64,000 nt of DNA from an uncultured Clostridia bacterium (GCA_937894515.1 CALCRH010000333.1:32483-96482), one strand, 5' to 3'; counted from the stretch's first letter, positions 50,202-60,058 are shown. A program made the numbers and translations. Notes: generated from the letters alone by a model not told the origin.

Positions 50202-51110
50202 ATGTGGTTTTGGTTTTCCCTGATTGCCCTGCTGTGCTGGAGCGGCAGCGACCTGTTTTCCAAACTGGGCTGCCAGGATACAGATGACAAATACAGCCAT
50301 CTGAAGATGGTGATGGCTGTTGGCTTGGTGATGGGGCTGCATGCTGCCTATGAGATTTTTATCGGCGGCGTGGACATCAGTTGGGGCGTGATCCTCACCT
50401 ATCTGCCGGTGAGTCTGCTCTATATCAGTTCCATGACGGTTGGGTATCTGGGCATGCGATATATCGAGCTTTCTATCCTCTCCCCTATCTGTAACTCCAG
50501 CGGAGCTATCGTGGCAATTTTAGCGCTGGCAACCGGCGGCCTGAACGGGCTTGTGCCGGCTCAGCTTTTTGCCACGGCGTTGGTATGCGTTGGTGTTATT
50601 GGGTTGGGATTTGTAGAAGCCCGGGAAGATGAGGAACTCCGGCAGGCCCGGCAAGACAGGAGCAATCATCACTATGCCAAGTCCGCTTTGGCATTGGCTC
50701 TGCCCATTATCTACTGCCTGCTGGATGCTCTGGGAACCTTTGCCGACAGCAAAATTCTGGAGCGGCTCAACGAAGACAGCGCTAACGCAGCCTATGAACT
50801 GACCTTTTTGCTGGCCGGTCTGGTATGCTTCGTGTACGTGGTACTCATCAAGAAAAGCCGCCTTGTACCCAAGCGGGAGACGCCGAAATACGCCGGTGCC
50901 ATCTTTGAAACCGCGGGACAGTTCGCCTATATCTACGCTCTGGCAGACAGCCGCCATGTGGCGCTGACTGTTCCCATTATCTCTGCCTACTGCGTGGTAA
51001 GCATGGTCTGGGGACGCGTTTTTCTCAAGGAAAAGCTGTCCGGCAAGCACTACGCCATGGTGGCATTGGTGGTGATCGGCATTGTCATTTTAGGTCTATA
51101 TGACAGATAA
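50202..51110 (+). CDS. DMT-superfamily (EamA-like) transporter
   Basis: 302 residues, AAAGGAG upstream, about ten hydrophobic segments in two EamA halves (for example SLIALLCWSGSDLFSKLG at the start and HYAMVALVVIGIVILGLY at the end). Family members export amino acids or other metabolites. Third gene of the small operon, 12 bases after the PLP enzyme. Confidence 0.88.
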   Translation: MWFWFSLIALLCWSGSDLFSKLGCQDTDDKYSHLKMVMAVGLVMGLHAAYEIFIGGVDISWGVILTYLPVSLLYISSMTVGYLGMRYIELSILSPICNSSGAIVAILALATGGLNGLVPAQLFATALVCVGVIGLGFVEAREDEELRQARQDRSNHHYAKSALALALPIIYCLLDALGTFADSKILERLNEDSANAAYELTFLLAGLVCFVYVVLIKKSRLVPKRETPKYAGAIFETAGQFAYIYALADSRHVALTVPIISAYCVVSMVWGRVFLKEKLSGKHYAMVALVVIGIVILGLYDR

Positions 51111-51133
51111 GAAATAGATGGGAGGCTCCCCTT

Positions 51134-51697
51134 ATGACAAAGAAGACGCTTTATAACGCCGTTCTGATTTTCAATCTGATGTTTATCCTGCCGGGTATCG
51201 GGGTGTGTATCATGCTGCTGGTCAACCCCGCTGCAACACTGGCGGTACAGTCGGCCGGCGTGGCGGCCTTACTATCCCTGCTGGCAGCTTTTTTCTATAC
51301 CATCAAGGGCTTTTCCAAAAAGCAGGCCTGGGCTCACAAACTGTTTTTGGGCTTTTTCGCACTTGCGGTGATTCTCACTCAGATTGGCAGGCAGACACGA
51401 CCCGATATCTTCGGGATCGTGTTGTCCGCCATAACGGTGGTGCTTCTGCTGCTGTTGCTTTGCGGAAAAAGTATCGGTTTCAGTCGTTCTCTGCTTCTAT
51501 GCGTCATTCTGGTAGTAATCGGTGTGCTGCTGATCCTCCGCCTGATCTTGACCGACCCTGGCATCGGGCGTTACGGCGACCCGTACAGCAACCTGTTGCT
51601 GACCTGGGCAACGGCTGATACCGCTCTTTCTGTATTGTCGGGAACACTTACCTTCTCTAAGTACATCGACAAGGTAGATCGCGGCAGAGAAACCTGA
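51134..51697 (+). CDS. Membrane protein of unknown function
   Basis: 187 residues, GGGAGG 9 bases upstream. Five or six hydrophobic segments (LIFNLMFILPGIGVCIMLL, AGVAALLSLLAAFFYTI, GIVLSAITVVLLLLLLC, LLLCVILVVIGVLLILRLIL). No family recognised. Probably in the same transcript as the DMT gene, 23 bases away. Confidence 0.72.
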   Translation: MTKKTLYNAVLIFNLMFILPGIGVCIMLLVNPAATLAVQSAGVAALLSLLAAFFYTIKGFSKKQAWAHKLFLGFFALAVILTQIGRQTRPDIFGIVLSAITVVLLLLLLCGKSIGFSRSLLLCVILVVIGVLLILRLILTDPGIGRYGDPYSNLLLTWATADTALSVLSGTLTFSKYIDKVDRGRET

Positions 51698-51703
51698 GTT
51701 CAT

Positions 51704-51738
51704 AAAAAAGCGGAGCGGCCGTACCGCTCCGGTTTTTC
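51704..51738. terminator. Terminator between convergent 51134 gene and pfkA
   Basis: CGGAGCGG / CCGCTCCG with CCGTA loop, AAAAAAG before and GTTTTTCTTTT after. Confidence 0.88.
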
Positions 51739-51742
51739 TTTT

Positions 51743-52726
51743 TTACACACCGGTCATCACTTTCATGACCTCGAATTCTTCTTCGTTCAGCGTCTTGTGC
51801 ATGGACAGAGCCTTATCAATATCCATATCAACAAGCCTGTCGTTCTCCACAGCGCAGATGACCCGGTTGGTCTTGCCCTCTGCCAAAACGCGGACCGCTT
51901 CATATCCCATACGGGTTGCCATCACGCGATCCTTTGCCGTAGGGCTGCCGCCCCGCTGGATATGACCCAGAATGGTGACCCGGGGGTCCAACCCCAGTTC
52001 CTCTTCGATCTGCTTTCCCACGTCCACGGCACTGGCGGCACCTTCGGCCACCACGATGGTGAAATTGGTCTTGCCATTCAAACGGGCACGGCGAATCTTC
52101 TCTGCCACATAGTTTTGGAAATCATATTTACTCTCCGGTACCAAGACAGCAGTAGCACCAACGGCAAGCCCCACATAAAGGGCAAGGAAACCGGCTCGGC
52201 GTCCCATGACCTCTACCACGCTGCACCGCTCATGGGACTGCATGGTATCCCGCAGCTTGTCGATACACTCTACTGCTGTATTAACGGCGGTATCAAATCC
52301 CACCGTATAGTCCGTGCAGGAGATATCGTTGTCAATGGTGCAGGGAATGCCAACCACAGCGATACCCTGCTTGCTCAGGGACTGAGCACCCCGGAACGTA
52401 CCGTCACCGCCGATGGCAACTATGCCATCCAGGCCCAGCAGCTTGCAGGTGGCCGCTGCTTTTTTCTGTCCTTCCTCGGTACGAAATTCCTCGCTGCGGG
52501 CAGTATAGAGCTTGGTGCCGCCCAGGTGGATAATGCGGTTGACCGAGTCGCTGTCCATATTCATGAAATCGCCGCTGATCAATCCGGCATAACCGCGGCG
52601 AATGCCGATACACTCAACACCCATCGCGTTTGCCGTACGGACAACGCTGCGGATGGCAGCGTTCATACCGGGGGCATCACCGCCGGAGGTCAGGACACCG
52701 ATGCGTTTGACTTTCGATTCACTCAT
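51743..52726 (-). CDS. pfkA: ATP-dependent 6-phosphofructokinase
   Basis: 327 residues, GGAGAAATG upstream. GVLTSGGDAPGMNAAIR at the start, GGDGTFRGAQ (ATP site, Gly before Thr typical of ATP use), catalytic IDNDISCTDYTVGFDTA, VEVMGRRAGFLA and HIQRGGSPTA. Key step of glycolysis; full family length. Single gene. Confidence 0.97.
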   Translation of the reverse strand: MSESKVKRIGVLTSGGDAPGMNAAIRSVVRTANAMGVECIGIRRGYAGLISGDFMNMDSDSVNRIIHLGGTKLYTARSEEFRTEEGQKKAAATCKLLGLDGIVAIGGDGTFRGAQSLSKQGIAVVGIPCTIDNDISCTDYTVGFDTAVNTAVECIDKLRDTMQSHERCSVVEVMGRRAGFLALYVGLAVGATAVLVPESKYDFQNYVAEKIRRARLNGKTNFTIVVAEGAASAVDVGKQIEEELGLDPRVTILGHIQRGGSPTAKDRVMATRMGYEAVRVLAEGKTNRVICAVENDRLVDMDIDKALSMHKTLNEEEFEVMKVMTGV

Positions 52727-52840
52727 ATATCATTTCTCCTTGCGGAAAGATTTTCCGTCCACATTTTAGCACGTTTTTTCCGGCAAGGCAACTGTACAAA
52801 TGGCAAATTATATGTTATGCTGAAAATTGAGGTGAAAATC

Positions 52841-53089
52841 ATGCAGGAACAGTTTGTGCCCCTGACCGTTTCGTGGTTCAAGCGGGCGTTTGTCTATACC
52901 GGCAGTATCGGCGACTTTCGCTACCGTTATGCCACCGACAAGGATGTGATCCACGTGGCCGTTTACAGCATCTATTGCTATGAAGTAGCACAGGATAAGG
53001 TCGAGGCGGATTTCCCCTGGACAGAGGACGGCGTAGAGGAGCTGAAAAACTGGATACAGGCGCAATACGAGGCGTTTTTGAAAAAATGA
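52841..53089 (+). CDS. Small protein of unknown function
   Basis: 82 residues from ATG at 52841, GAGGTG 6 bases upstream; an in-frame ATG at 52817 would add eight residues. Contains SWFKRAFVYTGSIGDFRYRY and ends in a helix VEELKNWIQAQYEAFLKK. No family recognised. Has its own terminator and faces trkH. Confidence 0.68.
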   Translation: MQEQFVPLTVSWFKRAFVYTGSIGDFRYRYATDKDVIHVAVYSIYCYEVAQDKVEADFPWTEDGVEELKNWIQAQYEAFLKK

Positions 53090-53117
53090 AAGTCTGCCGT
53101 TGGGCAGACTTTTCATT
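53084..53117. terminator. Bidirectional terminator between 52841 gene and trkH
   Basis: TGAAAGTCTGCC / GGCAGACTTTTCA with GTTG loop, A-run and T-run. Confidence 0.85.
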
Positions 53118-54558
53118 TTCCGCGCCAGGTGGCAGGACTCAGCAGGACAAGAATGGGCATCAGTTCCAGACGGCCCATCAGCATAACAAGGGATAAGGTG
53201 TACTTGCTCAGGTCACTCAAAGCGCCGAAGTTGGCCATGGGGCCCAACAACCCCAGTCCGGGACCTACGTTACTGATACAGGTCAGACCGGCTATCAGCG
53301 ACTCGGTAAAGCCCAGATTGTCCCATGCCACAATCAGGGTACTGCCGATGATGATAAACAGGTAGGCCGCCTGAAAGGTATGGGCAGCGGTAACGGTGCG
53401 TTCCGGCACTACCTGTCCGTCTATTTTGATGACGCTGACCCGGTTGGGGTGGAGGATCCGCTGCAAGTCCCGGCGCAGGCTTTTCCCCAATAGCAGCAAT
53501 CGACTGACCTTCATACCGCCGGCGGTAGATCCGGCACATCCGCCGATATACATCAGCGCCGCCAGAATGCACTGGCTGAACGCCGGCCACCGGGCAAAAT
53601 CCCGGGTGGCATAGCCGGTGGTGGTGATGATCGTGGTGACCTGAAAGGCAGCATCGGTAACGGACTCGCCGACCCGTCCGCCGTTTTGCAGACACAGATC
53701 CAGGCAGATGAGAGCCGTAGCGGCGAGGACGATCCCCGTATAGGTTCGCAGTTCCTCGCTTTGCAAAACCTGCCGCCATTTGCCGCACAGCAGGGCAAAC
53801 ATCAGGCCAAAGTTCACACCGGCAAGAAAGGTAAATACCGTGATGATCCACACAATAGCGCTGCTGCCATAGGCCGCAATACCAGCGTTGCGAACGGAAA
53901 AACCGCCGGTGGCGATGGTGGTAAAAGCGTGGTTGATGCTGTCAAACCAGCTCATCCCGGCAATACGCAGAGACAAGGTTTCCAGCGCTGTAAGGCCAAG
54001 GTAGATCCCATACAGGATTTTGGCAGTCTGGCTTAATTTCGGCACCAATTTGCTCTTGATGGGGCCGGGGCTTTCGGCACGCATCAGGTACACCGCACCA
54101 TCACCCAGCTTGGGCATCAGTGCCAGAAACAATACCAGAACTCCCATGCCGCCCATCCACTGGGTCTCACTGCGCCAGAGAAGAATACTGCGCGGCAGGT
54201 TTTCCACGGCATCCAGGATTGTGGAACCGGTGGTCGTCAGGCCGGATATGGTTTCAAACAGAGCATTGGCATAGTGGGGAATGGAACGGGAAAGCAGATA
54301 GGGAACGGCACCAAACACGGACAGCACGATCCATGCCAAAGCCACCGTTGCGTAACCGTCACGGCTTTGCATCTGTCGATTATGCACCGGGATCATCCGC
54401 AGCAGGCCACCGCACAGGGCACACAGAAAGAGGGCGGATAAGAACGGCAACAGGCAGCCATCACCACAGCAGAGCGATACCGCCACAGGCAAAAGCAAAA
54501 AGCCGGCCTCTACCCACAGCACATATCCTAACGTATTCCCAATCAAACGAACATTCAT
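53113..54558 (-). CDS. trkH: TrkH/KtrB-type potassium transport protein
   Basis: 481 residues, eight to ten membrane segments with four pore loops: ISGLTTTGSTIL (about 103), HAFTTIATGGFSV (about 212), TTIITTTGYATRD (about 310) and TCISNVGPGLGLLG (about 435). Selectivity-filter glycines are present. Imports K+ with Na+ or H+. The cytoplasmic RCK partner (TrkA/KtrA) is not in the window. Confidence 0.95.
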   Translation of the reverse strand: MNVRLIGNTLGYVLWVEAGFLLLPVAVSLCCGDGCLLPFLSALFLCALCGGLLRMIPVHNRQMQSRDGYATVALAWIVLSVFGAVPYLLSRSIPHYANALFETISGLTTTGSTILDAVENLPRSILLWRSETQWMGGMGVLVLFLALMPKLGDGAVYLMRAESPGPIKSKLVPKLSQTAKILYGIYLGLTALETLSLRIAGMSWFDSINHAFTTIATGGFSVRNAGIAAYGSSAIVWIITVFTFLAGVNFGLMFALLCGKWRQVLQSEELRTYTGIVLAATALICLDLCLQNGGRVGESVTDAAFQVTTIITTTGYATRDFARWPAFSQCILAALMYIGGCAGSTAGGMKVSRLLLLGKSLRRDLQRILHPNRVSVIKIDGQVVPERTVTAAHTFQAAYLFIIIGSTLIVAWDNLGFTESLIAGLTCISNVGPGLGLLGPMANFGALSDLSKYTLSLVMLMGRLELMPILVLLSPATWRGK

Positions 54559-54978
54559 AAACTGTCCTTCCCTGCATCTGCAACGAGCCCTGTAATATCA
54601 CTTTTTGCCGGCCAAAATATTGTTGCCTATTATATTCTTTGCGCTTCCCTCTGTCAACAGATTGACAATTACCTTTATAAATTGTATTTTGAAGAAACTT
54701 TTGTTTCGTTACAATCGTCATATTTTTGTCAATTTTTCAAAAAGTGTTGCACTTTTTTCGCAAATTTGATCATTTTTCTTTTCTCCGCTCATAAAATGTT
54801 ATGTCTAATTATTGTCATTCTTTTTCGCACTTTTTCGATAATTTTTCCTCATTTTAACAACTTTTCTGATTTTATTGACTTTCAAGCTAAAGTGTGGCAT
54901 TCTTAAGCTGTAATCATTTAGTCTGTAATGGCAATACCTTTGTCGCCACATAACGGACAAAAAAGGAGTGACCGAATT
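54559..54978. other. AT-rich 420-base gap between divergent trkH and the hydrogenase genes
   Basis: Very AT-rich compared with its neighbours, with many T-runs. A possible weak promoter for the hydrogenase unit is TTGACT at 54875, 17-base spacer, CATTCT. No reading frame, REP-like unit or known riboswitch is seen. Confidence 0.6.
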
Positions 54979-56814
54979 TTGAGCAGACTTGATATTAAAA
55001 ATCCCTCTCGCGCACAAACGGTAGTGGATAACCTCTACCGTGACGTGGAGCGCAGAATTGCGGCCAGCCCTCCGGGACTATGTCCTGTGGATATGTCCCT
55101 GAGCTTTCTGCAACTCTGCCATGCACAGACCTGCGGTAAATGTGTTCCCTGCCGTATCGGTCTGGGACAGCTGAGTAAGCTGATCACCCAGGTGTTGGAC
55201 GGTACCGCCACCATGGACACCCTGACCATCATCGAAAAGACCGCCCGTTCTATTGTGAACACCGCTGACTGCGCCATCGGCCGTGACGCCGCCCGTCTGG
55301 TGCTGGACGGTCTGGCCGGTTTCCGGGATGACTATGAAGAGCACATCAAGCACCATCGTTGTTTGGCCGGCCTGCAGTTGCCTGTTCCCTGCGTGGCCAT
55401 GTGTCCCGCCGGCGTGGACGTACCCGGCTACATGGCTCTGGTGGGCGAGGATCGCTGTGCCGATGCGGTACGCCTGATCCGCAAGGACAACCCCTTCCCC
55501 ACCGCCTGCGCCTACATCTGCGAGCATCCCTGTGAGGCTCGCTGCCGCCGCAACATGATCGATGACGCCATCAATATCCGCGGCCTGAAACGCTATGCTG
55601 TGGACAACGCCGGCGAGGTTCCCCAGCCCGAATGTGCCGACGCTACCGGCAAGAAGGTCGCCATTATCGGCGGCGGTCCCAGCGGTTTGAGCTGCGCCTA
55701 CTATCTGACGCTGATGGGCCATAAGGTCACCGTATTTGAAGAAAAGCAGAAGCTGGGCGGTATGCTGCGCTACGGCATCCCCAGCTACCGTTTCCCCCGG
55801 GAGAAGCTGGACGCTGAGATCGCATCCATCCTGTCTCTGGGCATCGAGGCCAAGACCGGCGTGGTGTTCGGCAAGGACATCAATTTTGCCGACATCAAGG
55901 ACGAGTATGACTGCGTCTATATCGCCATCGGCGCCCATCAGGATAAGAAGGTGGGCATTGAGGGAGAGGACAGCAAGAACGTCATGTCCGCCGTGGAAAT
56001 GCTCCGTTCCATCGGCGACGATGTTTATCCCGATTTCTCCGGCAAGAAGGTCGTGGTGATCGGCGGCGGCAACGTGGCCATGGACGTGACCCGCAGTTCC
56101 ATCCGCTTGGGCGCCGAAAAGGTCACCTGCGTCTATCGCCGCCGCGTGGACGATATGACCGCTCTGCCCGATGAGATCACCGGTGCGATGGCAGAGGGTG
56201 CAGAGCTGATGACGCTGATGGCCCCCGTCCGCATCGAAGCCGATGAAAACGGCAACGCCGTTGCCCTGTGGGTACAGCCCCAGCTCATCGGCGAGGCTGA
56301 CAAGTCCGGCCGTCCCCGTCCCAACAAGGCAGATCTGCCCGAGGTCCGTATCCCCGCCGACATCATCGTGGTGGCCATCGGTCAGGGCATTGAGATTGCC
56401 GGCTTTGAGCAGGCCGGTGTGCCCATCAAGCGCGGCACGTTTGTGGCAGGCCTTTCCGGGCAGGTCAACGATATGGCCAACGTATTCGCCGGCGGCGACT
56501 GCGTGACCGGTCCTGCTACCGCCATCCGCGCCATTGCCGCCGGTAAGGTGGCAGCCGCCAACATTGATGTGCATCTGGGCTATCACCATGAGATCACCGT
56601 AGACGTGGAAGTGCCCACGCCCAAGCTGAACAACCGCCCGCCCCATGGCCGTATCAACACGACCGAGCGCGAAGCCTGTGAGCGTAAGAACGACTTTGCC
56701 GATATTGAGTGCGGCCTGACTCACGAGGGCGCCTGCACCGAGGCATCCCGCTGCCTGCGCTGTGACCACTTCGGCTACGGAATCTTCAGAGGAGGTCGAG
56801 AGAAGAAATGGTAA
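54979..56814 (+). CDS. NADH/NADPH-linked flavin oxidoreductase subunit of the hydrogenase (NuoF-type Fe-S plus GltD-like)
   Basis: 611 residues from TTG at 54979 (AAGGAG 10 bases upstream). Order: NuoF-type 4Fe-4S region with C52, C55, C58 and C98 (CGKCVPCRIG ... ADCAIG), GltD-type helical Fe-S domain (CVAMCPAGVDVPGY, CEHPCEARCRR, about 138-190), FAD loop IIGGGPSGLSCAY (229-241), second dinucleotide loop VVIGGGNVAMD (about 355), and a C-terminal cysteine stretch EASRCLRCDHFG. The FMN and NAD part of NuoF is missing, so it is not a plain HydB. Next gene overlaps by 7 bases. Likely hands electrons between NAD(P)H and HydA. Confidence 0.85.
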   Translation: MSRLDIKNPSRAQTVVDNLYRDVERRIAASPPGLCPVDMSLSFLQLCHAQTCGKCVPCRIGLGQLSKLITQVLDGTATMDTLTIIEKTARSIVNTADCAIGRDAARLVLDGLAGFRDDYEEHIKHHRCLAGLQLPVPCVAMCPAGVDVPGYMALVGEDRCADAVRLIRKDNPFPTACAYICEHPCEARCRRNMIDDAINIRGLKRYAVDNAGEVPQPECADATGKKVAIIGGGPSGLSCAYYLTLMGHKVTVFEEKQKLGGMLRYGIPSYRFPREKLDAEIASILSLGIEAKTGVVFGKDINFADIKDEYDCVYIAIGAHQDKKVGIEGEDSKNVMSAVEMLRSIGDDVYPDFSGKKVVVIGGGNVAMDVTRSSIRLGAEKVTCVYRRRVDDMTALPDEITGAMAEGAELMTLMAPVRIEADENGNAVALWVQPQLIGEADKSGRPRPNKADLPEVRIPADIIVVAIGQGIEIAGFEQAGVPIKRGTFVAGLSGQVNDMANVFAGGDCVTGPATAIRAIAAGKVAAANIDVHLGYHHEITVDVEVPTPKLNNRPPHGRINTTEREACERKNDFADIECGLTHEGACTEASRCLRCDHFGYGIFRGGREKKW

Positions 56815-58544
56815 ATCTGACGATAGATAAAAAAGCGGTCTGCGTACCCGAGGGTACTACCATTCTGGACGCCGCCCGCAGTGTCGGTATCGACATTCCT
56901 ACCCTGTGCTTTTTGAAAGAGATCAACGAGATCGGTGCCTGCCGGATCTGCATGGTGGAGGTAGAGGGTCAGGATCGTCTGATCCCCTCGTGCAACAATG
57001 TGGTTGCAGAGGGCATGGTGGTTCACACCAATTCGCCCCGGGCTCGTGAGGCTCGCCGCGTCAATCTGCGTCTGCTGCTCTCTCAGCACGACGTGACCTG
57101 TACCCAGTGCACCCGCAGCGGCAACTGCAAGCTGCAAAAGCTGACCAACGACTACAACCTGCTGGGTGATCACTATACTCATGATTTGAAGAACATCCCT
57201 GACGACTACTCCAACCCCGTGATCCGTATCGAAAACCGCTGCATCCGCTGTATGCGCTGCATTCAGGTCTGCGACAAGATCCAGGGTATGAACATCTGGG
57301 ATCTGATGGGAACCGGTTCCCGTACCACCATCGGTGTGGGTAAGGCGCACAGCCTGCTGGAATCCGACTGCACGTTCTGCGGACAGTGCGTGACCCACTG
57401 TCCCGTTGGCGCTTTGCAGGAGCGTGATGATACCGGCAAGGTATTTGATGCGCTGGCAGATCCCAACAAGATCACCGTGGTACAGGTGGCTCCCGCTGTC
57501 CGCAGCGCCTGGGCCGAATACTACGGTCTGGATCCCAAGTTCGCCACACCGGAGCGTATGGTATCTGCCCTCAAGACTCTGGGCTTTGACTACGTGTTCG
57601 ATACCAACTTCACCGCCGACCTGACCATCATGGAAGAGGGCAGCGAGTTTATCGAGCGTTTCACCCATCGCAACCAGTACACCTGGCCCATGTTCACCAG
57701 CTGCTGCCCCGGTTGGGTGCGGTTTGTCAAGAGCCAGTTCCCGAAATATGCCAAGAACCTGTCCACCGCCAAGAGCCCGCAGGCCATGTTCGGTGCTGTG
57801 ACCAAGAGCTACTTTGCTGAAAAGATCGGTGTGGATCCCCACAACATCTTCGTGATTTCTATTATGCCCTGTACCGCCAAAAAAGCAGAGCGGGCCATTC
57901 CCAATCTGAACGATGCCTGCGGCGATCCCGATGTGGACGTGGTGCTGACAACCCGCGAGATGGTGCGTCTGTTCCGCGGTGAGCAGGTCATCCCTGTCAA
58001 TCTGCCTGAAACGCCCTTTGACAGCCCCTTGGGTACCGGTACCGGTGCTGCGGTCATCTTCGGCGCCACCGGCGGCGTGATGGATGCGGCGCTCCGCAGT
58101 GCCTATTATCTGGTGACCGGTAAGAACCCCGATGCCGATGCCTTTACCGCTGTTCGTGGTATGGACGGCTGGAAGGAAGCCACCTTTAACGTACCCGGTG
58201 CCGGCGATGTCCACGTGGCCGTGGTCAGCGGTCTGGGCAACACCCGCAAGCTGATGAATGCCATCGACTCCGGCGAAGTCAACTATGACTTCGTGGAGGT
58301 CATGGCCTGTCCCGGCGGCTGTGCAGGCGGCGGCGGTCAGCCCATCCATGACGGTGTAGAGATGGCAGAATATCGCGGCGACATTCTTTGGGGTCTGGAC
58401 AAGAAGGCCAAGGTGCGCTTCTCCCACGAGAACCCCGATGTTCAGGCGCTGTATGCCGAATATCTGAAGGCACCCCTGGGCGAGAAATCCCACCACCTGC
58501 TGCACACAGAATACAACTCCTGGGATATCCACAACGTACATTGA
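56808..58544 (+). CDS. hydA: [FeFe] hydrogenase, group A, catalytic subunit
   Basis: 578 residues; start overlaps the previous stop. 2Fe-2S domain C34, C45, C48, C62; His-Cys3 4Fe-4S cluster H94, C98, C101, C107; two 4Fe-4S ferredoxin clusters (CIRCMRCIQVC about 145-155 and CTFCGQCVTHC about 188-198); H-cluster motifs TSCCPGW (C299/C300), MPCTAKKAE (C355) and CPGGCAGGGGQ (C501, C505). All ligands are intact. Makes or takes H2 in fermentation; maturases HydEFG are not in the window. Confidence 0.97.
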   Translation: MVNLTIDKKAVCVPEGTTILDAARSVGIDIPTLCFLKEINEIGACRICMVEVEGQDRLIPSCNNVVAEGMVVHTNSPRAREARRVNLRLLLSQHDVTCTQCTRSGNCKLQKLTNDYNLLGDHYTHDLKNIPDDYSNPVIRIENRCIRCMRCIQVCDKIQGMNIWDLMGTGSRTTIGVGKAHSLLESDCTFCGQCVTHCPVGALQERDDTGKVFDALADPNKITVVQVAPAVRSAWAEYYGLDPKFATPERMVSALKTLGFDYVFDTNFTADLTIMEEGSEFIERFTHRNQYTWPMFTSCCPGWVRFVKSQFPKYAKNLSTAKSPQAMFGAVTKSYFAEKIGVDPHNIFVISIMPCTAKKAERAIPNLNDACGDPDVDVVLTTREMVRLFRGEQVIPVNLPETPFDSPLGTGTGAAVIFGATGGVMDAALRSAYYLVTGKNPDADAFTAVRGMDGWKEATFNVPGAGDVHVAVVSGLGNTRKLMNAIDSGEVNYDFVEVMACPGGCAGGGGQPIHDGVEMAEYRGDILWGLDKKAKVRFSHENPDVQALYAEYLKAPLGEKSHHLLHTEYNSWDIHNVH

Positions 58545-58555
58545 TCCACCGCTTT

Positions 58556-58584
58556 CGGGGCAGTCCGATGGACTGCCCCGCTTT
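58556..58584 (+). terminator. Terminator of the hydrogenase unit
   Basis: CGGGGCAGTCC / GGACTGCCCCG with GAT loop, then CTTTTCTGTTT. Confidence 0.88.
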
Positions 58585-58616
58585 TCTGTTTACATGTACT
58601 TTTTCCTTACAGCATA

Positions 58617-58644
58617 TTGCAATTCATAAAAAATATGGTATACT
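58617..58644 (+). promoter_or_regulatory. Promoter of murA
   Basis: TTGCAA, 16-base spacer, TATACT, followed by a 107-base leader. Confidence 0.65.
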
Positions 58645-58751
58645 TATCGTGTATTGATGTGTATATCTTCCTACAACATTTGGTGTATGAAGTCAGATTT
58701 ATGCGGGCAAGATAGCTGCAGCAATTCGCTTTCTTGAAATGAGGTGCCTAC

Positions 58752-60047
58752 TTGAACAAGTATCTGATCAATGGCGGCCGTTCCCTGTTCGGCGAAGTGA
58801 CCATCTCCGGCGCAAAAAACGCCGCCGTGGCAATTCTTCCTGCCGCTCTGCTGGTGGACGGTATTTGCCGGATTGAAAATATTCCGCAAATCAGCGATGT
58901 AACGCTGTTTTTCAACATTCTCGATGAGCTGGGTGCACACGTTAAGGTGTTGAATCGACACGCCATTGAGCTGGATTGCCACGCCATCCGCTCCACCCGT
59001 CCCAGCTATGATTTGGCACGCCGGATCCGCGCCAGCTACTATCTGGTGGGCGCTCTGCTGGGTCGTTTCGGCGAGGCCACCGTGGCTCTGCCCGGCGGCT
59101 GTAACTTCGGTGGCGTGCGACCCATTGACCAGCACGTCAAGGGCTTTACCGCCATGGGGGCTGAGGTCACCCTGGAGGGCGGTGCGATCCATGCGGTATC
59201 CAAATACGAACGGCTTATCGGCGAGACCATCTATCTGGACGTGGTCTCCGTAGGGGCTACCATGAATATCATGATGGCTGCCGTACTGGCTGACGGCACC
59301 ACCGTTATTGAAAATGCGGCAAAAGAACCCCACATCGTGGATCTAGCCAACTTCCTGAACTCTATGGGTGCTGATGTCAAGGGTGCCGGTACGGATACCA
59401 TCAAGATCCGCGGCGTGGAGCGTCTGAGCGGCGGCAGCTACACCATCATTCCCGATCAGATCGAGGCCGGTACCTATATGGCAGCCGTGGCCGCTACCGG
59501 CGGGCAGCTGCTCATCAAGAATATTATCCCCAAGCACATGGATTGTATCTCTGCCAAACTCAAGGAGATGGGCGTTGAGATCGAAGAAAATGACGATACG
59601 CTGCTGGTTCGCCGCAGCGGCGATTTGAAAAAAGCCAACATCAAGACCATGCCCTATCCCGGTTTCCCCACAGATATGCAGCCCCAGATCGCTACGGTAC
59701 TGGCTTTGGCCGAGGGTACCTCTCTGGTGACGGAAAGCGTTTGGGCCAGCCGCTTTAAGTATGTGGACGAGCTCAAGCGTATGGGAGCCCACATTCAGGT
59801 AGACGGCAAGGTCGCCATTATTGAGGGCATCAATCATTTTGACGGTGCACCCATTCAAGCCTGTGATCTGCGGGCAGGCGCCGCTATGGTCATTGCCGCT
59901 CTTGCTGCACAGGGTACCACGGAGATTTCCAACATTCAGTATATTGAGCGCGGCTATGAGGATATCGTAGGTAAACTCCGGGCTGTGGGCGCCGATATTC
60001 GCGTTATCGAAGAACCTGACAGCGAAGCGGAAGAGCACATTGGATAA
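58752..60047 (+). CDS. murA: UDP-N-acetylglucosamine 1-carboxyvinyltransferase
   Basis: 431 residues from TTG at 58752 with GAGGTG 5 bases upstream. Catalytic C117 in LPGGCNFGGVRPID, SGAKNAAV at residue 19, and C-terminal RAGAAMVIAALAAQGTTEIS. First committed step of peptidoglycan synthesis, adding enolpyruvate to UDP-GlcNAc. Cysteine rather than Asp at the active site predicts fosfomycin sensitivity. Confidence 0.96.
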   Translation: MNKYLINGGRSLFGEVTISGAKNAAVAILPAALLVDGICRIENIPQISDVTLFFNILDELGAHVKVLNRHAIELDCHAIRSTRPSYDLARRIRASYYLVGALLGRFGEATVALPGGCNFGGVRPIDQHVKGFTAMGAEVTLEGGAIHAVSKYERLIGETIYLDVVSVGATMNIMMAAVLADGTTVIENAAKEPHIVDLANFLNSMGADVKGAGTDTIKIRGVERLSGGSYTIIPDQIEAGTYMAAVAATGGQLLIKNIIPKHMDCISAKLKEMGVEIEENDDTLLVRRSGDLKKANIKTMPYPGFPTDMQPQIATVLALAEGTSLVTESVWASRFKYVDELKRMGAHIQVDGKVAIIEGINHFDGAPIQACDLRAGAAMVIAALAAQGTTEISNIQYIERGYEDIVGKLRAVGADIRVIEEPDSEAEEHIG

Positions 60048-60058
60048 GTGAGTAAATG

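Noticed and set aside
55078..58541. Two long minus-strand open frames (563 and 588 residues)
   Set aside because: Shadows of the hydrogenase genes in a high-GC region.
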